This document shows, one piece after another, positions 9,377 through 18,859 of a stretch of 64,000 nucleotides of DNA. Source of the DNA: Candidatus Poribacteria bacterium (GTDB lineage: Bacteria; Poribacteria; WGA-4E; WGA-3G). Made by a program: the position numbers and the translations under genes. Location: the NCBI GenBank assembly GCA_022824265.1, contig JAJEAG010000014.1, forward strand, positions 62,001 through 126,000. The letters are read 5' to 3'. Numbering within the stretch: position 1 is the first letter of the stretch; every line of letters starts with the position of its first letter. The notes beneath the pieces are model-generated. The model saw nothing but the letters and a program-made list of their open reading frames with translations, did no database searches and had not been told where the DNA came from.

Positions 9377-9835
9377 TTAATCAGCGGCTTCAGCGAGTTC
9401 TAATAACACAGGGGATTCAACTCGGATAGCATCCTTGATGCATACCTCTTCACACAATTTGCAGCCGACACAATCCTTAGGTTTGACCAATTCACAGATA
9501 CCGAAGAAACTTTCAGCGTGTTCGCCCGTTTCGGGGTCTAATAGTTCCAAACAATCCCATGGACATATATGGACGCAGAAATCGCAGCCTGAACACAACT
9601 CTTCATATATAACTGCAATAGGTCTATGTGTTGGACGACGAATGAATTTACACACCTTACCAAACTGGTCTCGTATTGCTTCCACCGGACACACCATACC
9701 GCACGCAGTACAATCAATACAGATATTTGGGTCAATGATGTGTAGCATATTGCGGTCACCAGTAATCGCATTCACGGGACAGTTGGTTAAACATGCCATA
9801 CATCCGATGCATTCTTCTGTTATAAAATAAGCCAT
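9377..9835 (-). CDS. Ferredoxin-type protein with four 4Fe-4S cluster motifs
   Basis: A 152-residue electron carrier with four Cx2Cx2Cx3C motifs: CIGCMACLTNCP, CIDCTACGMVCP, CSGCDFCVHICP, and CVGCKLCEEVC, where the usual final proline is isoleucine. It appears to be two 2[4Fe-4S] ferredoxin units in tandem. The redox partner is not evident nearby; the KorAB oxidoreductase at 27-30 kb is a possible user (inference). AGGAGGAG lies seven bases before the ATG and a promoter at 9860-9888, so this gene probably leads the gmk-coaBC-ksgA cluster. Confidence 0.88.
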   Translation of the reverse strand: MAYFITEECIGCMACLTNCPVNAITGDRNMLHIIDPNICIDCTACGMVCPVEAIRDQFGKVCKFIRRPTHRPIAVIYEELCSGCDFCVHICPWDCLELLDPETGEHAESFFGICELVKPKDCVGCKLCEEVCIKDAIRVESPVLLELAEAAD

Positions 9836-9859
9836 AGCAACTACTCCTCCTGATATATT

Positions 9860-9888
9860 ATTGTATCATACCGTTGCTATAATGTCAA
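9860..9888 (-). promoter_or_regulatory. Sigma-70 promoter of the ferredoxin-gmk-coaBC-ksgA cluster
   Basis: On the minus strand TTGACA (9883-9888) and TACAAT (9860-9865) are 17 bases apart, about 25 bases from the ATG at 9835. Confidence 0.6.
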
Positions 9889-10036
9889 ATTGTTATCAGG
9901 GTTATTTAGTTTTCGGTTTTTCTGATATATTTTTCACAATTCAATAGATACTTTATATGTCGTGTAAAACGTTTGCGAAACCCGACAAGGCTTATACGTG
10001 TTGGGTTTCCTCACCACATTCTCACATAGAGTCCTC

Positions 10037-10063
10037 GTCGGTGCGAGTGTAGCAACCTCCGAC
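10037..10063 (-). repeat. 27-bp hairpin repeat, copy A
   Basis: Read on the minus strand it begins GTCGGAGGTTGCTACA and ends CACCGAC. It aligns without gaps to the copies at 36815-36841 and 51918-51944 (pattern GTCGRAGGTYG...CYGAC). Its ends are complementary. Confidence 0.6.
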
Positions 10064-10243
10064 ATGTCTATCTGATTCACAGAACGCCATACACAAAAAT
10101 CAGCGCAATCTGTCAGAATCGCAGCTTAACGCAGTTGGGTTCAGACACTACAAAGAAACATAAACACACCAAAACCCACTTTCTTCAGCATCTGCGGCAT
10201 GTTCCGCGCTTTCTATGATTCAGACTATCTCGCGTTTTCCGAT

Positions 10244-10269
10244 ATTCAGACAGAAAATCGACAATTGAA
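10244..10269 (-). repeat. TTCAATTGTCG module, copy 1
   Basis: On the minus strand it reads TTCAATTGTCG, five bases, then TCTGTCTGAAT. The same order and near-identical sequence recur at 40124-40150, and the first half recurs at 51703-51713. Confidence 0.55.
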
Positions 10270-10332
10270 GACCTCTGACATGTTATCAAATTCCACTTGA
10301 TACACTACTCTCTACGTGGTATCATTTAACCA

Positions 10333-10962
10333 ATGAAACACAAAGGTTTATTCATCACACTTGAAGGCGTTGAAGGTGCTGGTAAAACAATACAAGTCCA
10401 ACGTTTAGCAGATGCAATCGGTGAAAATGTACTTGTTACACGAGAGCCGGGTGGCACGCCGATTTCAGAACAGATACGTAACATATTTTTAGCTGACGCT
10501 GATATGTCTCCATCAACCGAATTGTTGTTGATTGCCGCCGCACGTGCACAACACGTCACCCAACGTATATTACCCGCATTAAATGCCGGACAAATTGTTA
10601 TCTGTGATAGGTTTAGCGATGCAACCATAGCGTATCAAGGATATCGAAAAGGAATTGACCTGCAGCAAATTGAAAAGGTAAATCACATTGCAACAGGAGG
10701 ATTAGTTCCTGATGTAACATTTCTTCTTGATCTGCCTCCGGAAATAGGAATTCAACGTAAACGGAATTCAGGTGAACCGTTAACCCGTCTTGAACATGAA
10801 AAACTAACCTTACATCAAAAAGTCCGGGAAGGTTATTTAGCAGTCGCAAATGCTGAACCAGATAGAGTGGTATTAATTGACGCAATGCTTGACGAAGACA
10901 CTATTCATCAACTACTCGTGTCCGAAACCAAAAAAAGAATGCAGTTAACGAATTTACGCTGA
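10333..10962 (+). CDS. tmk: Thymidylate kinase
   Basis: Phosphorylates dTMP to dTDP. The P-loop GVEGAGKT is at 12-19, followed by REPGGTPISEQIR and DRFSDATIAYQGYRKG, the dTMP-binding signature. The length of 209 fits. It opens a rightward cluster, 32 bases before holB, an arrangement common in bacteria. Confidence 0.95.
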   Translation: MKHKGLFITLEGVEGAGKTIQVQRLADAIGENVLVTREPGGTPISEQIRNIFLADADMSPSTELLLIAAARAQHVTQRILPALNAGQIVICDRFSDATIAYQGYRKGIDLQQIEKVNHIATGGLVPDVTFLLDLPPEIGIQRKRNSGEPLTRLEHEKLTLHQKVREGYLAVANAEPDRVVLIDAMLDEDTIHQLLVSETKKRMQLTNLR

Positions 10963-10994
10963 CATAGTAACATGCTGTAATTTATACTTATAAA

Positions 10995-11957
10995 ATGCAG
11001 AAGAAAATAATTGGTCATCAAAACATAATCACACAACTCCAAAATGCTGTCACATCTGAACGTGTTGCAGGTGCATACCTTTTCTCCGGTGAACAAGGGA
11101 TTGGTAAAGAGACTGTCGCGTTATACTTTGCTAATCTTATTTTATGTGAGAATACTACTGATAAAGTTTCCCCTTGTGGTGAATGCCGCGCTTGCCGAAA
11201 GATAAAAAACGGTAACCATCCAGACCTACGCATTATACGTCCAGATGGTGCACAGATAAAGATTGACCAAATGCGTGAACTTCAACAGCAAATCGTATAT
11301 CAACCGCTTGAAGGTGAAAGAAAAATATTTATAATTGCAAACACCGAGAAGATGAACGACTCCGCCGCAAATTCTTTACTCAAAACTCTTGAAGAACCCC
11401 CTGCTGCGTCAACGATAATCCTTTTGACAGAAAATCTTAAAACCATGCTTCCTACGATTCGGTCACGTTGTCAGATTCTCACATTTTATCCAATGCCGAC
11501 AGATGAGTTATCTAAAGCATTAATGGATTCCCTTTCCATTGATACGGAAGCAGCCTCTGCAGCCGCAATACTTTCACGAGGTGTCATAGGAAAAGCAATT
11601 ACACTTATTGAGAAAGGTATCACCGAAAGTGGTACAGTCCCAGCAATTATGATGGAAACAGACCTATTAGCTGCATTCCGTTTAGCAGAGGAATTTGAAA
11701 ATGAACAAGAAAGTTTAGATGACTTAATTACGTGGTATCGTGATTTAATGTTGCTACAACAGGATGCACCTAAAGAATATATTACACATACAGATGCAAT
11801 AGAACAACTCCAAACGCTTGTACCACGTTATTCCGATAACCGACTGGAACGAGCAATCAAGAATATATTTCAAACTAAGATGTTAATACAAAAGACGAAT
11901 GTTCCCAAAATGTTAGCACTTGAAGTAATGTGCCTAAAGTTGATCCAAGGCAGGTGA
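10995..11957 (+). CDS. holB: DNA polymerase III delta' subunit
   Basis: Clamp-loader subunit. The 320-residue protein has the AAA+ entry YLFSGEQGIGKE, which lacks the Thr/Ser of an active Walker A, as expected for delta'. A Cys cluster CGECRAC suggests the zinc module. Then come KIDQMRELQ, IIANTEKMNDSAANSLLKTLEEPP and the sensor/arginine region PTIRSRCQ. The stop TGA overlaps the ATG at 11957 of the next gene. Confidence 0.93.
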   Translation: MQKKIIGHQNIITQLQNAVTSERVAGAYLFSGEQGIGKETVALYFANLILCENTTDKVSPCGECRACRKIKNGNHPDLRIIRPDGAQIKIDQMRELQQQIVYQPLEGERKIFIIANTEKMNDSAANSLLKTLEEPPAASTIILLTENLKTMLPTIRSRCQILTFYPMPTDELSKALMDSLSIDTEAASAAAILSRGVIGKAITLIEKGITESGTVPAIMMETDLLAAFRLAEEFENEQESLDDLITWYRDLMLLQQDAPKEYITHTDAIEQLQTLVPRYSDNRLERAIKNIFQTKMLIQKTNVPKMLALEVMCLKLIQGR

Positions 11958-12910
11958 TGAGAGTAATGAACCTTCTTGAACGCGCACAAAAACTGGAAAG
12001 TGATAAAAATATAGCCGCAGCTATTCAAGCATACGAAGATGTGATCCGATCTGGAAACGATTCAAAATCACTTGGTTATGCACACTATCGTCTTGGTAAA
12101 ATTTATCTGGATTGGAGTGAACTCTTTGCTGCACAACGATTCTTATCACAAGCACACCAACTTGATCCGGAACATTCGGAGATACGACAAGCAGTTGATA
12201 ATCTAAATCAACACTTTTCTCAAAATAGAGAAGAGATTGCAGACCAAATGTCACGTCAAAACAGCGACCAAATCGTATCACTCTTTCGCATAGCAACTGG
12301 TATCAAACTGATTGCGATGGATAAATCTGTGCAAGCATATCCGTTAATGGCAAGCCGAACTAAGATATTTCCAAATGCTGCTGTAGCAAAACATCTGCTG
12401 ACCGACATCAGCATTACAGAAGAGGAACGGAATTCGGCAATAGATTATCTAATTGAAAGAGACTGGTTGATTAACAACAGTGCTGAACTTTACTCCATTT
12501 CAGATGGCGGGTTATACACATTTTATATAGCATTAGCACAACTGCATATTGATAACGATGTGCACTCAGATGCCATTTCTTGTTATGAACAAGCATATTG
12601 GCTTAATAATACGCAGTTGACACCGTTATTTCAGAAGGTAATCTGTTATGCTGAACTTGGGACTTGGCATAATGCAATCCAAACTATAAAAGAACTCCCT
12701 ACTGATCTTCCAACAGATATTGATGGAATTGCATATTATACCGCGATTGCAAATAGTTACCATCACACATACCAAGAAACTGGACTTGATGAAGACAAAC
12801 AGAAGGTTATTGATGCATGTGAAGCCGTGTTGCGTTTTGACAATAAAGACAAAACAATTTCAAAACTCCTTACGTCGTATCAAGAGAAAAGGAGTTGGTG
12901 GAGGAAATAA
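11957..12910 (+). CDS. TPR-repeat protein
   Basis: Soluble helical-repeat protein of about 317 residues. TPR-like units include LGYAHYRLGKIYLDWSELFA and YIALAQLHIDNDVHSDAISC with following YEQAYWLN. No signal peptide or catalytic motif is seen. The start is the ATG overlapping the holB stop (TGATG), with AAGGCAGG just upstream; the frame stays open 27 bases further up. Probably a scaffold. Overlap with holB implies coupled translation, but a role in replication would be speculation. Confidence 0.75.
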   Translation: MRVMNLLERAQKLESDKNIAAAIQAYEDVIRSGNDSKSLGYAHYRLGKIYLDWSELFAAQRFLSQAHQLDPEHSEIRQAVDNLNQHFSQNREEIADQMSRQNSDQIVSLFRIATGIKLIAMDKSVQAYPLMASRTKIFPNAAVAKHLLTDISITEEERNSAIDYLIERDWLINNSAELYSISDGGLYTFYIALAQLHIDNDVHSDAISCYEQAYWLNNTQLTPLFQKVICYAELGTWHNAIQTIKELPTDLPTDIDGIAYYTAIANSYHHTYQETGLDEDKQKVIDACEAVLRFDNKDKTISKLLTSYQEKRSWWRK

Positions 12911-12912
12911 AA

Positions 12913-15309
12913 ATGCGGACTAAACTTTGTACGGTATTATTGACACTACTTCTTTCAGTGCAATTGTTTCCGATTTCCTTTGCACAAGACAATAACCGAT
13001 GGAGTCTTCCTGATGGAGCGAAAGCTCGTTTGGGTAAAGGTAAAATAATCAATATGCAACTATCACCTGATGGGAGTCGGTTAGCCGTAGCAAGTACAAT
13101 TGGTGTCAATATTTACGATATTAACACTGGGGAAGAAACTGTACTGCTAACAAAAGACACAGATTTGGTGGGACTGCTTGCAATTTCCCAAGATGGATCT
13201 AAGCTTGCTTATACCAGTGGAGAGAAGAAATGTTATATCTGGAACGTTGAAAACAGTAAACTCCTCTTTACATTCAATACAAGCGAGACATCATACAAGT
13301 CCATATTGTTTCTATCAGATGGAAAAACCTTGGTGAGCCGTAATTGGGAAAACACATTTTCGTACTGGGACATCACAACCGGTGAACTATTAGATACGTT
13401 TAGTCCGAAGGCATCCCAAATAAAAATAAAAGGTAGGGTTTGGTCTCGTGCTGTAGATGGAGTTGTAACTAACAACAATTCTTTAATTTATGTGATTGGA
13501 AATCATGACGGTACAATTAGCATACAAAATGGAAAGACCAATCAACACATTCGGACACTTGTTCCCAAAACAAATAATGCCCTTTTCTATAAAGTGGGTA
13601 AGAAGGAACTTGTAAGAGGAAAAGTAGAAATAGTCCAATTTCCTCCTGATGCCAAAGTAAAATTAGTTGAAAAACCACATCTTCTTAACATTAGAGATGA
13701 TGGAACACCGTTTCCTATTCAGTATAAGATGGACCAAATGAGATTTTCTCCAGAACAATTATCTAAAGACCCTATAAAATGGGTGACAAATCTGAAATTT
13801 TCACCGGATGGTAAATTCCTTGTCAGTAAATGTAGTTACAAGACTCCAAGATGGGATGGAACAAGTGGTACAGGTGGTCCAACTGAGTTATGGGATATTG
13901 AAACAGGTGAACAACTCGCTGCACTACCTTGGTGGACAGATGTAGAGTTTTCCAGTGATAGCAAAACACTTACAGTTATATCAGATCGCGGATTCGACAA
14001 AGGTAAATGCCATATTTGGGATTTGGTTGATAGACATCAAATCGCAAGTTTCGAATCAATATCGACAGTAAAATATTCTGGAGATGGCAAGAAACTGTTT
14101 GTTAGAAAAGGTGGAAGCTATGATCGCACCGGTAAGGTAAAAGAAAAGGGGAATTATACGATATGGGATACTGTCTCTCATAGTGAAGTTGCCTCACATA
14201 TTCCGAGCGAAGGTGAGATGCAAGTTCCGGCACAACACCAAATGATTTCACATAATGGGAAGGTTCTTGTATCTATGACAGTTAATGGCTCTGTATATGT
14301 ATGGGATACAAGCAAGGAAACACAATCTAATGAATTCAAGACAGGATATATTTGGGAGTTCACTGCGTTAGCATTCACACCTGACGGTAAGATATTAGCC
14401 AGTGGAGGTGCAGGTAATATACATCTTTGGGATACAGACAATCTTGCTAAACGAGAAAACAATATAAAAAGGAAAGAGGGCATTGACAGAATAACTTTTG
14501 ACAATAATAATATCCTAACTGCTGTGAATCCAATTTCCACTGTTCAGTACGATGTCACTACTGGTCAACAAATTGCTGCAAACGCAAATCCAATTAACTT
14601 CGGTTCATTAGGAGGACCGTCAGTTGGTTTTGATGATGGAACAACAATCATCTTTTCTGGATTAACATATTCACCAAAATACAGGACATTGGCTTCGATT
14701 GATAAAAAAGAAAATAAGATTGAGATATGGAATACAGAAACCAGAAAGAAAATTGGGGTGCTAACAGGTAAAGCACCCCATTTAGCAAAAGGAGCAATGG
14801 CACTCACACCTAAAGGTGATATTCTTGCAACAAGTGATGTATTCGGTCGAAAGTATGAAGTGTTATTATGGGACACGGACACAGACAAACGAATTGCTGC
14901 ACTTGATCTATCTAAGAATTATTTCGATAATCTGATAAGTCGATTAACACAACCTAATATTAACGCTCTGGAATTTGACAATGATGGAAAAATGTTGGCA
15001 GTTGGCACTGAAAAAGAAGAAATCCAATTGTGGAACGCTACTACAAAAAAACAAGTGAGAATCCTCAAAACCAAGCATGAGTATGCAATCTGTAAATTGG
15101 CTTTTTCACCAGATGGATCCATACTTGCCAGTGGAGATACATGGGGAGAAATTAACTTATGGGAAACTACTACAGGTAAACATATCACAACCTACAAAGG
15201 ACATAAAAGGAATATAAACGTTTTGGCATTTGCACAAAATAATAAACTTCTCGCCAGTACGGGATTGTATGATGGAACTATCATGCTATGGGATGTCCCC
15301 ACAAAATAG
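12913..15309 (+). CDS. Exported WD40-repeat protein
   Basis: A 798-residue protein with an N-terminal signal peptide (MRTKLCTVLLTLLLS... ending at FA-QDN). It is followed by many WD40-like blades with the recurring pattern 'FSPDGK-LAS...I-LWD', for example AFSPDGSILASGD and GHKRNINVLAFAQNNKLLAS. The number of blades suggests two beta-propellers (inference). The ATG at 12913 has GGAGG nine bases upstream; an in-frame TTG at 12895 is rejected for lack of a site. It sits 2 bases after the TPR gene. Likely a periplasmic or surface protein-interaction platform. Confidence 0.82.
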   Translation: MRTKLCTVLLTLLLSVQLFPISFAQDNNRWSLPDGAKARLGKGKIINMQLSPDGSRLAVASTIGVNIYDINTGEETVLLTKDTDLVGLLAISQDGSKLAYTSGEKKCYIWNVENSKLLFTFNTSETSYKSILFLSDGKTLVSRNWENTFSYWDITTGELLDTFSPKASQIKIKGRVWSRAVDGVVTNNNSLIYVIGNHDGTISIQNGKTNQHIRTLVPKTNNALFYKVGKKELVRGKVEIVQFPPDAKVKLVEKPHLLNIRDDGTPFPIQYKMDQMRFSPEQLSKDPIKWVTNLKFSPDGKFLVSKCSYKTPRWDGTSGTGGPTELWDIETGEQLAALPWWTDVEFSSDSKTLTVISDRGFDKGKCHIWDLVDRHQIASFESISTVKYSGDGKKLFVRKGGSYDRTGKVKEKGNYTIWDTVSHSEVASHIPSEGEMQVPAQHQMISHNGKVLVSMTVNGSVYVWDTSKETQSNEFKTGYIWEFTALAFTPDGKILASGGAGNIHLWDTDNLAKRENNIKRKEGIDRITFDNNNILTAVNPISTVQYDVTTGQQIAANANPINFGSLGGPSVGFDDGTTIIFSGLTYSPKYRTLASIDKKENKIEIWNTETRKKIGVLTGKAPHLAKGAMALTPKGDILATSDVFGRKYEVLLWDTDTDKRIAALDLSKNYFDNLISRLTQPNINALEFDNDGKMLAVGTEKEEIQLWNATTKKQVRILKTKHEYAICKLAFSPDGSILASGDTWGEINLWETTTGKHITTYKGHKRNINVLAFAQNNKLLASTGLYDGTIMLWDVPTK

Positions 15310-15365
15310 AGAATGGTCGCACTAAGATTCTGTGATATGGTGCATCAATAAATATGAGGTGTAAT

Positions 15366-15902
15366 ATGAGATATATTTTGTTACCTTGTTTCGTTATACT
15401 TTTTATAGGGTGCGGACCGAAGAGTATTCCTTATTCACAAAAAACTAATGTTTCTGAACCCAGTGAAGCAGCAAGAGCACATTATCAATGGGGAATAGAT
15501 TATGCCAAGAATGGTGATCTTCACAGAGCTGTAACAGAATTCAATATGGCAATTCTCCTTGAGCCGAGATGGGCAATTCCCTATTACAATCTTGGATCAG
15601 TTTATGGGAATATGGGGGAACTGAATGAGGCAATTCTTGCTTGGGAACGAGCAACTCAACTTGACACGAATTTTGCAAAAGCACATTATAACCTCGCAGT
15701 TGCTTATGCTGTGAAGGCAGATGAAGTAAATATATTCCCCTCAAAAATGACTTATATCAAAAAAACTTTAACCCATCTCCGAGAAGCAATTCGTTCTGAC
15801 AAATCAGCACAAAACGCAGCAAAAATGGAAGAAGCGTTTGACAATATACGAGAACTACCTGAATATAAATCGTTGATCCAATCTACTGAACCAAACAAGT
15901 GA
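15366..15902 (+). CDS. TPR lipoprotein
   Basis: A 178-residue lipoprotein with signal MRYILLPCFVILFIGC (lipobox FIGC, lipidated Cys at 16). It carries two to three TPR units: HYQWGIDYAKNGDLHRAVTE, YYNLGSVYGNMGELNEAILA and AHYNLAVAYAV. The start at 15366 follows GAGGTG; an in-frame ATG at 15354 overlaps that site and is less likely. Probably an outer-membrane or periplasmic adaptor in the same transcript as the WD40 gene. Confidence 0.82.
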   Translation: MRYILLPCFVILFIGCGPKSIPYSQKTNVSEPSEAARAHYQWGIDYAKNGDLHRAVTEFNMAILLEPRWAIPYYNLGSVYGNMGELNEAILAWERATQLDTNFAKAHYNLAVAYAVKADEVNIFPSKMTYIKKTLTHLREAIRSDKSAQNAAKMEEAFDNIRELPEYKSLIQSTEPNK

Positions 15903-15920
15903 TATAATCCCAAATACTAT

Positions 15921-16841
15921 ATGGCACGATACACTACACTCTCACCAGATGAACTTTCAGATATTGTGTCACATTATGCAATTGGTAACGCACTATTATT
16001 AGAAGATATTCCAGGTGGATTTGGAAACAGCAACTTCAAACTGACTACAACAGAGGGTGTGTATCTACTAAAAATATGTGATGAGAAAAATATAGAAGAA
16101 CTCCGAACACAGATTAAACTGTTGAAACATCTTCAGCAGCATTCATACCCAACCGTTTATCCAATCTCACAGAAAAGTGGCGATGTACTCCACGTCACCC
16201 CAGACTACAATGTGATGATTTATCCGTTTTTAGAGGGTAAAACGCCAAACCCGTCGCAAAGTGTGCTTGAACAAATTGGTGATAAGTTAGCGAGGTTGCA
16301 CAGTATTTCACCACTGACAGGGCTGCCACGTTTTCCTATGGGGTTGGCACAAATAACACCTTTTCTGGAAGAAGTGAAAGAGACAAAATTCCACTCACAT
16401 CCATTTATCACATGGCTAAAATCAGAACTTGAATGGATTAGACATGGGTTGAATAAAACGTTACCTAAAGGACTTTTACACGGAGACCTTTTTTTGGATA
16501 ACACCCTATTTGACGGTGGTAAAATGGTGGCAATCTTGGATTTTGAGGAAGCATGTCACGATACATTACTAATTGATGTTGCGATGACTATCATAGGGTG
16601 CTGTTATACAAATCAGCATCAGTTGGATATTGCTTCTTTACAAAGTTTCTTAAATTCATATAATGCATCGCGTCCCCTAACCGACGAGGAATGGGACAGT
16701 TTAGATTGTTTTGTTCATTTTGCTGGTTTGTCAATTGCATTTTGGCGATTTAGACAATATAATATACGTCATCCTAATGTACAGCTTGCGGATATTTACC
16801 AAGAGATGATTACCCGCAGCGCAAATTGGCAATCAATTTAG
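15921..16841 (+). CDS. APH-family phosphotransferase, homoserine kinase type II-like
   Basis: A 306-residue kinase-like fold. The N-lobe has GGFGNSNFKL and VYLLKI (Lys51). The C-lobe has LLHGDLFLDN (187-194, catalytic Asp189, Asn194) and ILDFEEA (metal-binding Asp207) followed by LIDVAMTI. The order and spacing match ThrB type II homoserine kinases, but choline, fructosamine or aminoglycoside kinases share this fold. It could supply the threonine branch; no other thr gene is near. It starts 18 bases after the TPR lipoprotein gene. A MITE-like repeat begins exactly at its stop codon. Confidence 0.75.
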   Translation: MARYTTLSPDELSDIVSHYAIGNALLLEDIPGGFGNSNFKLTTTEGVYLLKICDEKNIEELRTQIKLLKHLQQHSYPTVYPISQKSGDVLHVTPDYNVMIYPFLEGKTPNPSQSVLEQIGDKLARLHSISPLTGLPRFPMGLAQITPFLEEVKETKFHSHPFITWLKSELEWIRHGLNKTLPKGLLHGDLFLDNTLFDGGKMVAILDFEEACHDTLLIDVAMTIIGCCYTNQHQLDIASLQSFLNSYNASRPLTDEEWDSLDCFVHFAGLSIAFWRFRQYNIRHPNVQLADIYQEMITRSANWQSI

Positions 16842-16966
16842 TCAGGACTTACGCAAAAGTGGTAGGCGCTTTGTAAGCGCGCTGGAAAATCAGAATTCTG
16901 TTTAGAAACACACCGTTTTAGTCATACATTATTGAAGAATCGTGAAAAGTACGTACGTAAGTCCCA
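16841..16966 (+). repeat. MITE-like element, copy 1
   Basis: About 125 bp. The left end GTCAGGACTTACG and right end CGTAAGTCCCA contain a perfect 9-bp inverted repeat GGACTTACG/CGTAAGTCC (16845-16853 and 16956-16964). An inner stem GCGC-TTTGTAA-GCGC follows the left end. The interior shares blocks with copy 2 at 62829-62953, including TTTTAG-CATA and AATCGTGA. It encodes nothing and could be a non-autonomous transposon remnant. Confidence 0.75.
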
Positions 16967-16999
16967 ATAATTTGTTCACTACTCACTCACATTAATACT

Positions 17000-18736
17000 A
17001 TGTCTTTAGTCACATTAACAAACATTACAAAACGATATGATCCCGATGTAATTCTTGATGATATATCTGTTGCAATTGCCCCTGGAGATAGAATTGGGTT
17101 AATTGGTCGTAACGGATGTGGAAAAACTACGTTATTAAAAGTGATAAGTTGTATCCTCACCGATATTAAAGGGAATGTAGCATTAGCTAAAGGCAAACGG
17201 ATCGGATACCTAAGCCAAGAACCTGACTTAGAACGCGATTGTACATTACGTCAGGAAATGCTAAAGGTATTTCATGAACAGTCTGCACTTGAAGACAAAA
17301 TGCTCATGCTTGCTGAGGAGATGGAAACCGATGAAACTCCTCAGTTATTACAAGAATATGCGCGTATACAGGAACAGCATGATAGACTCGGTGGGTACGA
17401 TTATGAGCACAAGATCAATCGAGTCCTCGGTGGATTAGGTTTTAGCGAACCGGATTTCAACTTACCTATCAACGTTCTCAGTGGAGGACAAAAGAGTCGA
17501 GCAACTTTGGCAAAGTTACTCTTAGAAGAACCTGATTTATTACTCTTTGATGAACCGACGAACCATCTTGACATTAACGGGATAGAGTGGTTAGAGAATT
17601 ATCTCAATACCGAATTCAAAGGTGGTGTTCTTGTCGTATCTCATGATAGGTATTTCTTAGATAAAGTCGTCCATAAAATATGGGAACTCGAATCAAGTAA
17701 GATAAACATCTATCGTGGGAACTATTCAAAATACTTAGAGACCAAGAACATTGAACGTATCGTTGACCAGCGCGCATTCAAAATGCAGCAAGCATTCGTT
17801 GAACAGGAAAAGGAGTTCATAGAACGGAATATAGCTGGACAACGTACTCGCGAGGCACAAGGAAGACGAAAAAAACTGGAACGAATGGAGATTGTTGAAA
17901 AACCGAAACAAGATGCCCCGACTGTCAAACTCAACTTCACACAAGAGACGCGTGGTGGAAATGACATATTACGATGTCATAAGGTTAGCAAACAATTTGA
18001 CGAAAAAGTCTTATTTACAGATCTTACTTTTGAGGTCGACCGCGGAGATGTTATCGGAATACTGGGAGCAAATGGCACGGGTAAGACCACGCTCTTCAGA
18101 ATGATATTAGGACAGGAACAACCAACAAAAGGTGAACTTTGGGTGGGTCCAACGCTCAAATTCGGGTATTATACACAGGAATTAGAAGGTCTCAATCAAG
18201 ATAATGAAGTCCTTGAGGAGGTATGGGAACTTTGTCCACAGAAGACACAACAGGAAATTAGAAGTTACTTAGCAAAGTTTCTATTTTCTGGTGATGATGT
18301 TTTCAAACAAATTGGAAACTTAAGCGGTGGAGAACAGAGTCGCGTTCAACTCGCGAAATTATTATTAGAAAACGCTAATGTCCTATTACTTGACGAACCT
18401 ACGAACCATCTTGACATTCCAGCGCGTGAGGCACTTGAGAAAGCACTTGAACAGTATCCCGCAACGATATTTATTATTTCTCATGATAGATTCCTATTGA
18501 ACAGTTTAGCAACCAAAATGTTGATCTTTGAAGTTACAAAAGAAGGTACAAATACCCACTTTTTTAATGGGACTTATGCGGAATACGAAGCAGAACAGCA
18601 GAGACAAGTTTTTGAGGAAATGCAGAGTCAACAGCAACAGGAAGTTGTTCAAACTAAAAAAACACAAAAATCGACTAAGTCGAAATCGAAAAGAAAACGG
18701 AAAATGAAGGCACAACGTCTCGTTGGAAGTAATTAA
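17000..18736 (+). CDS. ABC-F family ATPase
   Basis: A 578-residue soluble protein with two ABC domains and no membrane segment. Domain 1 has Walker A GRNGCGKT (36-43), signature LSGGQKSR (160-167) and FDEPTNHLD. The linker (about 240-310) is rich in charged residues. Domain 2 has GANGTGKT (356-363), LSGGEQSRVQLAK and LDEPTNHLD. It ends in a Gln-rich then very basic tail (TKSKSKRKRKMK). ABC-F proteins act on the ribosome; the basic tail fits RNA binding. The exact subfamily (Uup, EttA, YdiF-like) is not decided. Confidence 0.9.
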   Translation: MSLVTLTNITKRYDPDVILDDISVAIAPGDRIGLIGRNGCGKTTLLKVISCILTDIKGNVALAKGKRIGYLSQEPDLERDCTLRQEMLKVFHEQSALEDKMLMLAEEMETDETPQLLQEYARIQEQHDRLGGYDYEHKINRVLGGLGFSEPDFNLPINVLSGGQKSRATLAKLLLEEPDLLLFDEPTNHLDINGIEWLENYLNTEFKGGVLVVSHDRYFLDKVVHKIWELESSKINIYRGNYSKYLETKNIERIVDQRAFKMQQAFVEQEKEFIERNIAGQRTREAQGRRKKLERMEIVEKPKQDAPTVKLNFTQETRGGNDILRCHKVSKQFDEKVLFTDLTFEVDRGDVIGILGANGTGKTTLFRMILGQEQPTKGELWVGPTLKFGYYTQELEGLNQDNEVLEEVWELCPQKTQQEIRSYLAKFLFSGDDVFKQIGNLSGGEQSRVQLAKLLLENANVLLLDEPTNHLDIPAREALEKALEQYPATIFIISHDRFLLNSLATKMLIFEVTKEGTNTHFFNGTYAEYEAEQQRQVFEEMQSQQQQEVVQTKKTQKSTKSKSKRKRKMKAQRLVGSN

Positions 18737-18782
18737 AGACACAATAAATTGTTGGAGAAATACACGCTTACTACATTTTAAT

Positions 18783-18811
18783 TTGACAACTCCCAATTAT
18801 TAATATATAAT
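18783..18811 (+). promoter_or_regulatory. Consensus sigma-70 promoter of the marR-ferritin gene
   Basis: TTGACA (18783-18788) and TATAAT (18806-18811), both perfect, are separated by exactly 17 bases. They lie about 50 bases before the ATG at 18860. Confidence 0.75.
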
Positions 18812-18815
18812 TTAT

Positions 18816-18827
18816 GTCGTATACGAC
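18816..18827. promoter_or_regulatory. Candidate MarR operator
   Basis: GTCGTATACGAC is a perfect 12-bp palindrome. It starts 5 bases after the -10 box, covering the expected transcription start. The next gene is a MarR regulator, so autorepression is plausible. Confidence 0.55.
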
Positions 18828-18859
18828 GGAATATATCTCTCATATAGGACGTATTTGTA

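Larger units (their letters stand above)
9889..10332. other. Non-coding gap with several repeat modules
   Basis: No convincing gene. The gap holds an 11-bp inverted repeat GAAACCCGACA/TGTTGGGTTTC (9977-10009), one copy of the 27-bp hairpin family (10037-10063) and a copy of the TTCAATTGTCG/CTGTCTGAAT module on the minus strand (10244-10269). The rest looks like diverged repeat sequence. The tmk start is at its right edge. Confidence 0.6.

Noticed and set aside
15921-16841. Aminoglycoside resistance phosphotransferase
   Set aside because: The APH fold is shared, but the HGDLFLDN and DFEEA context is closer to type II homoserine kinase; no resistance context.
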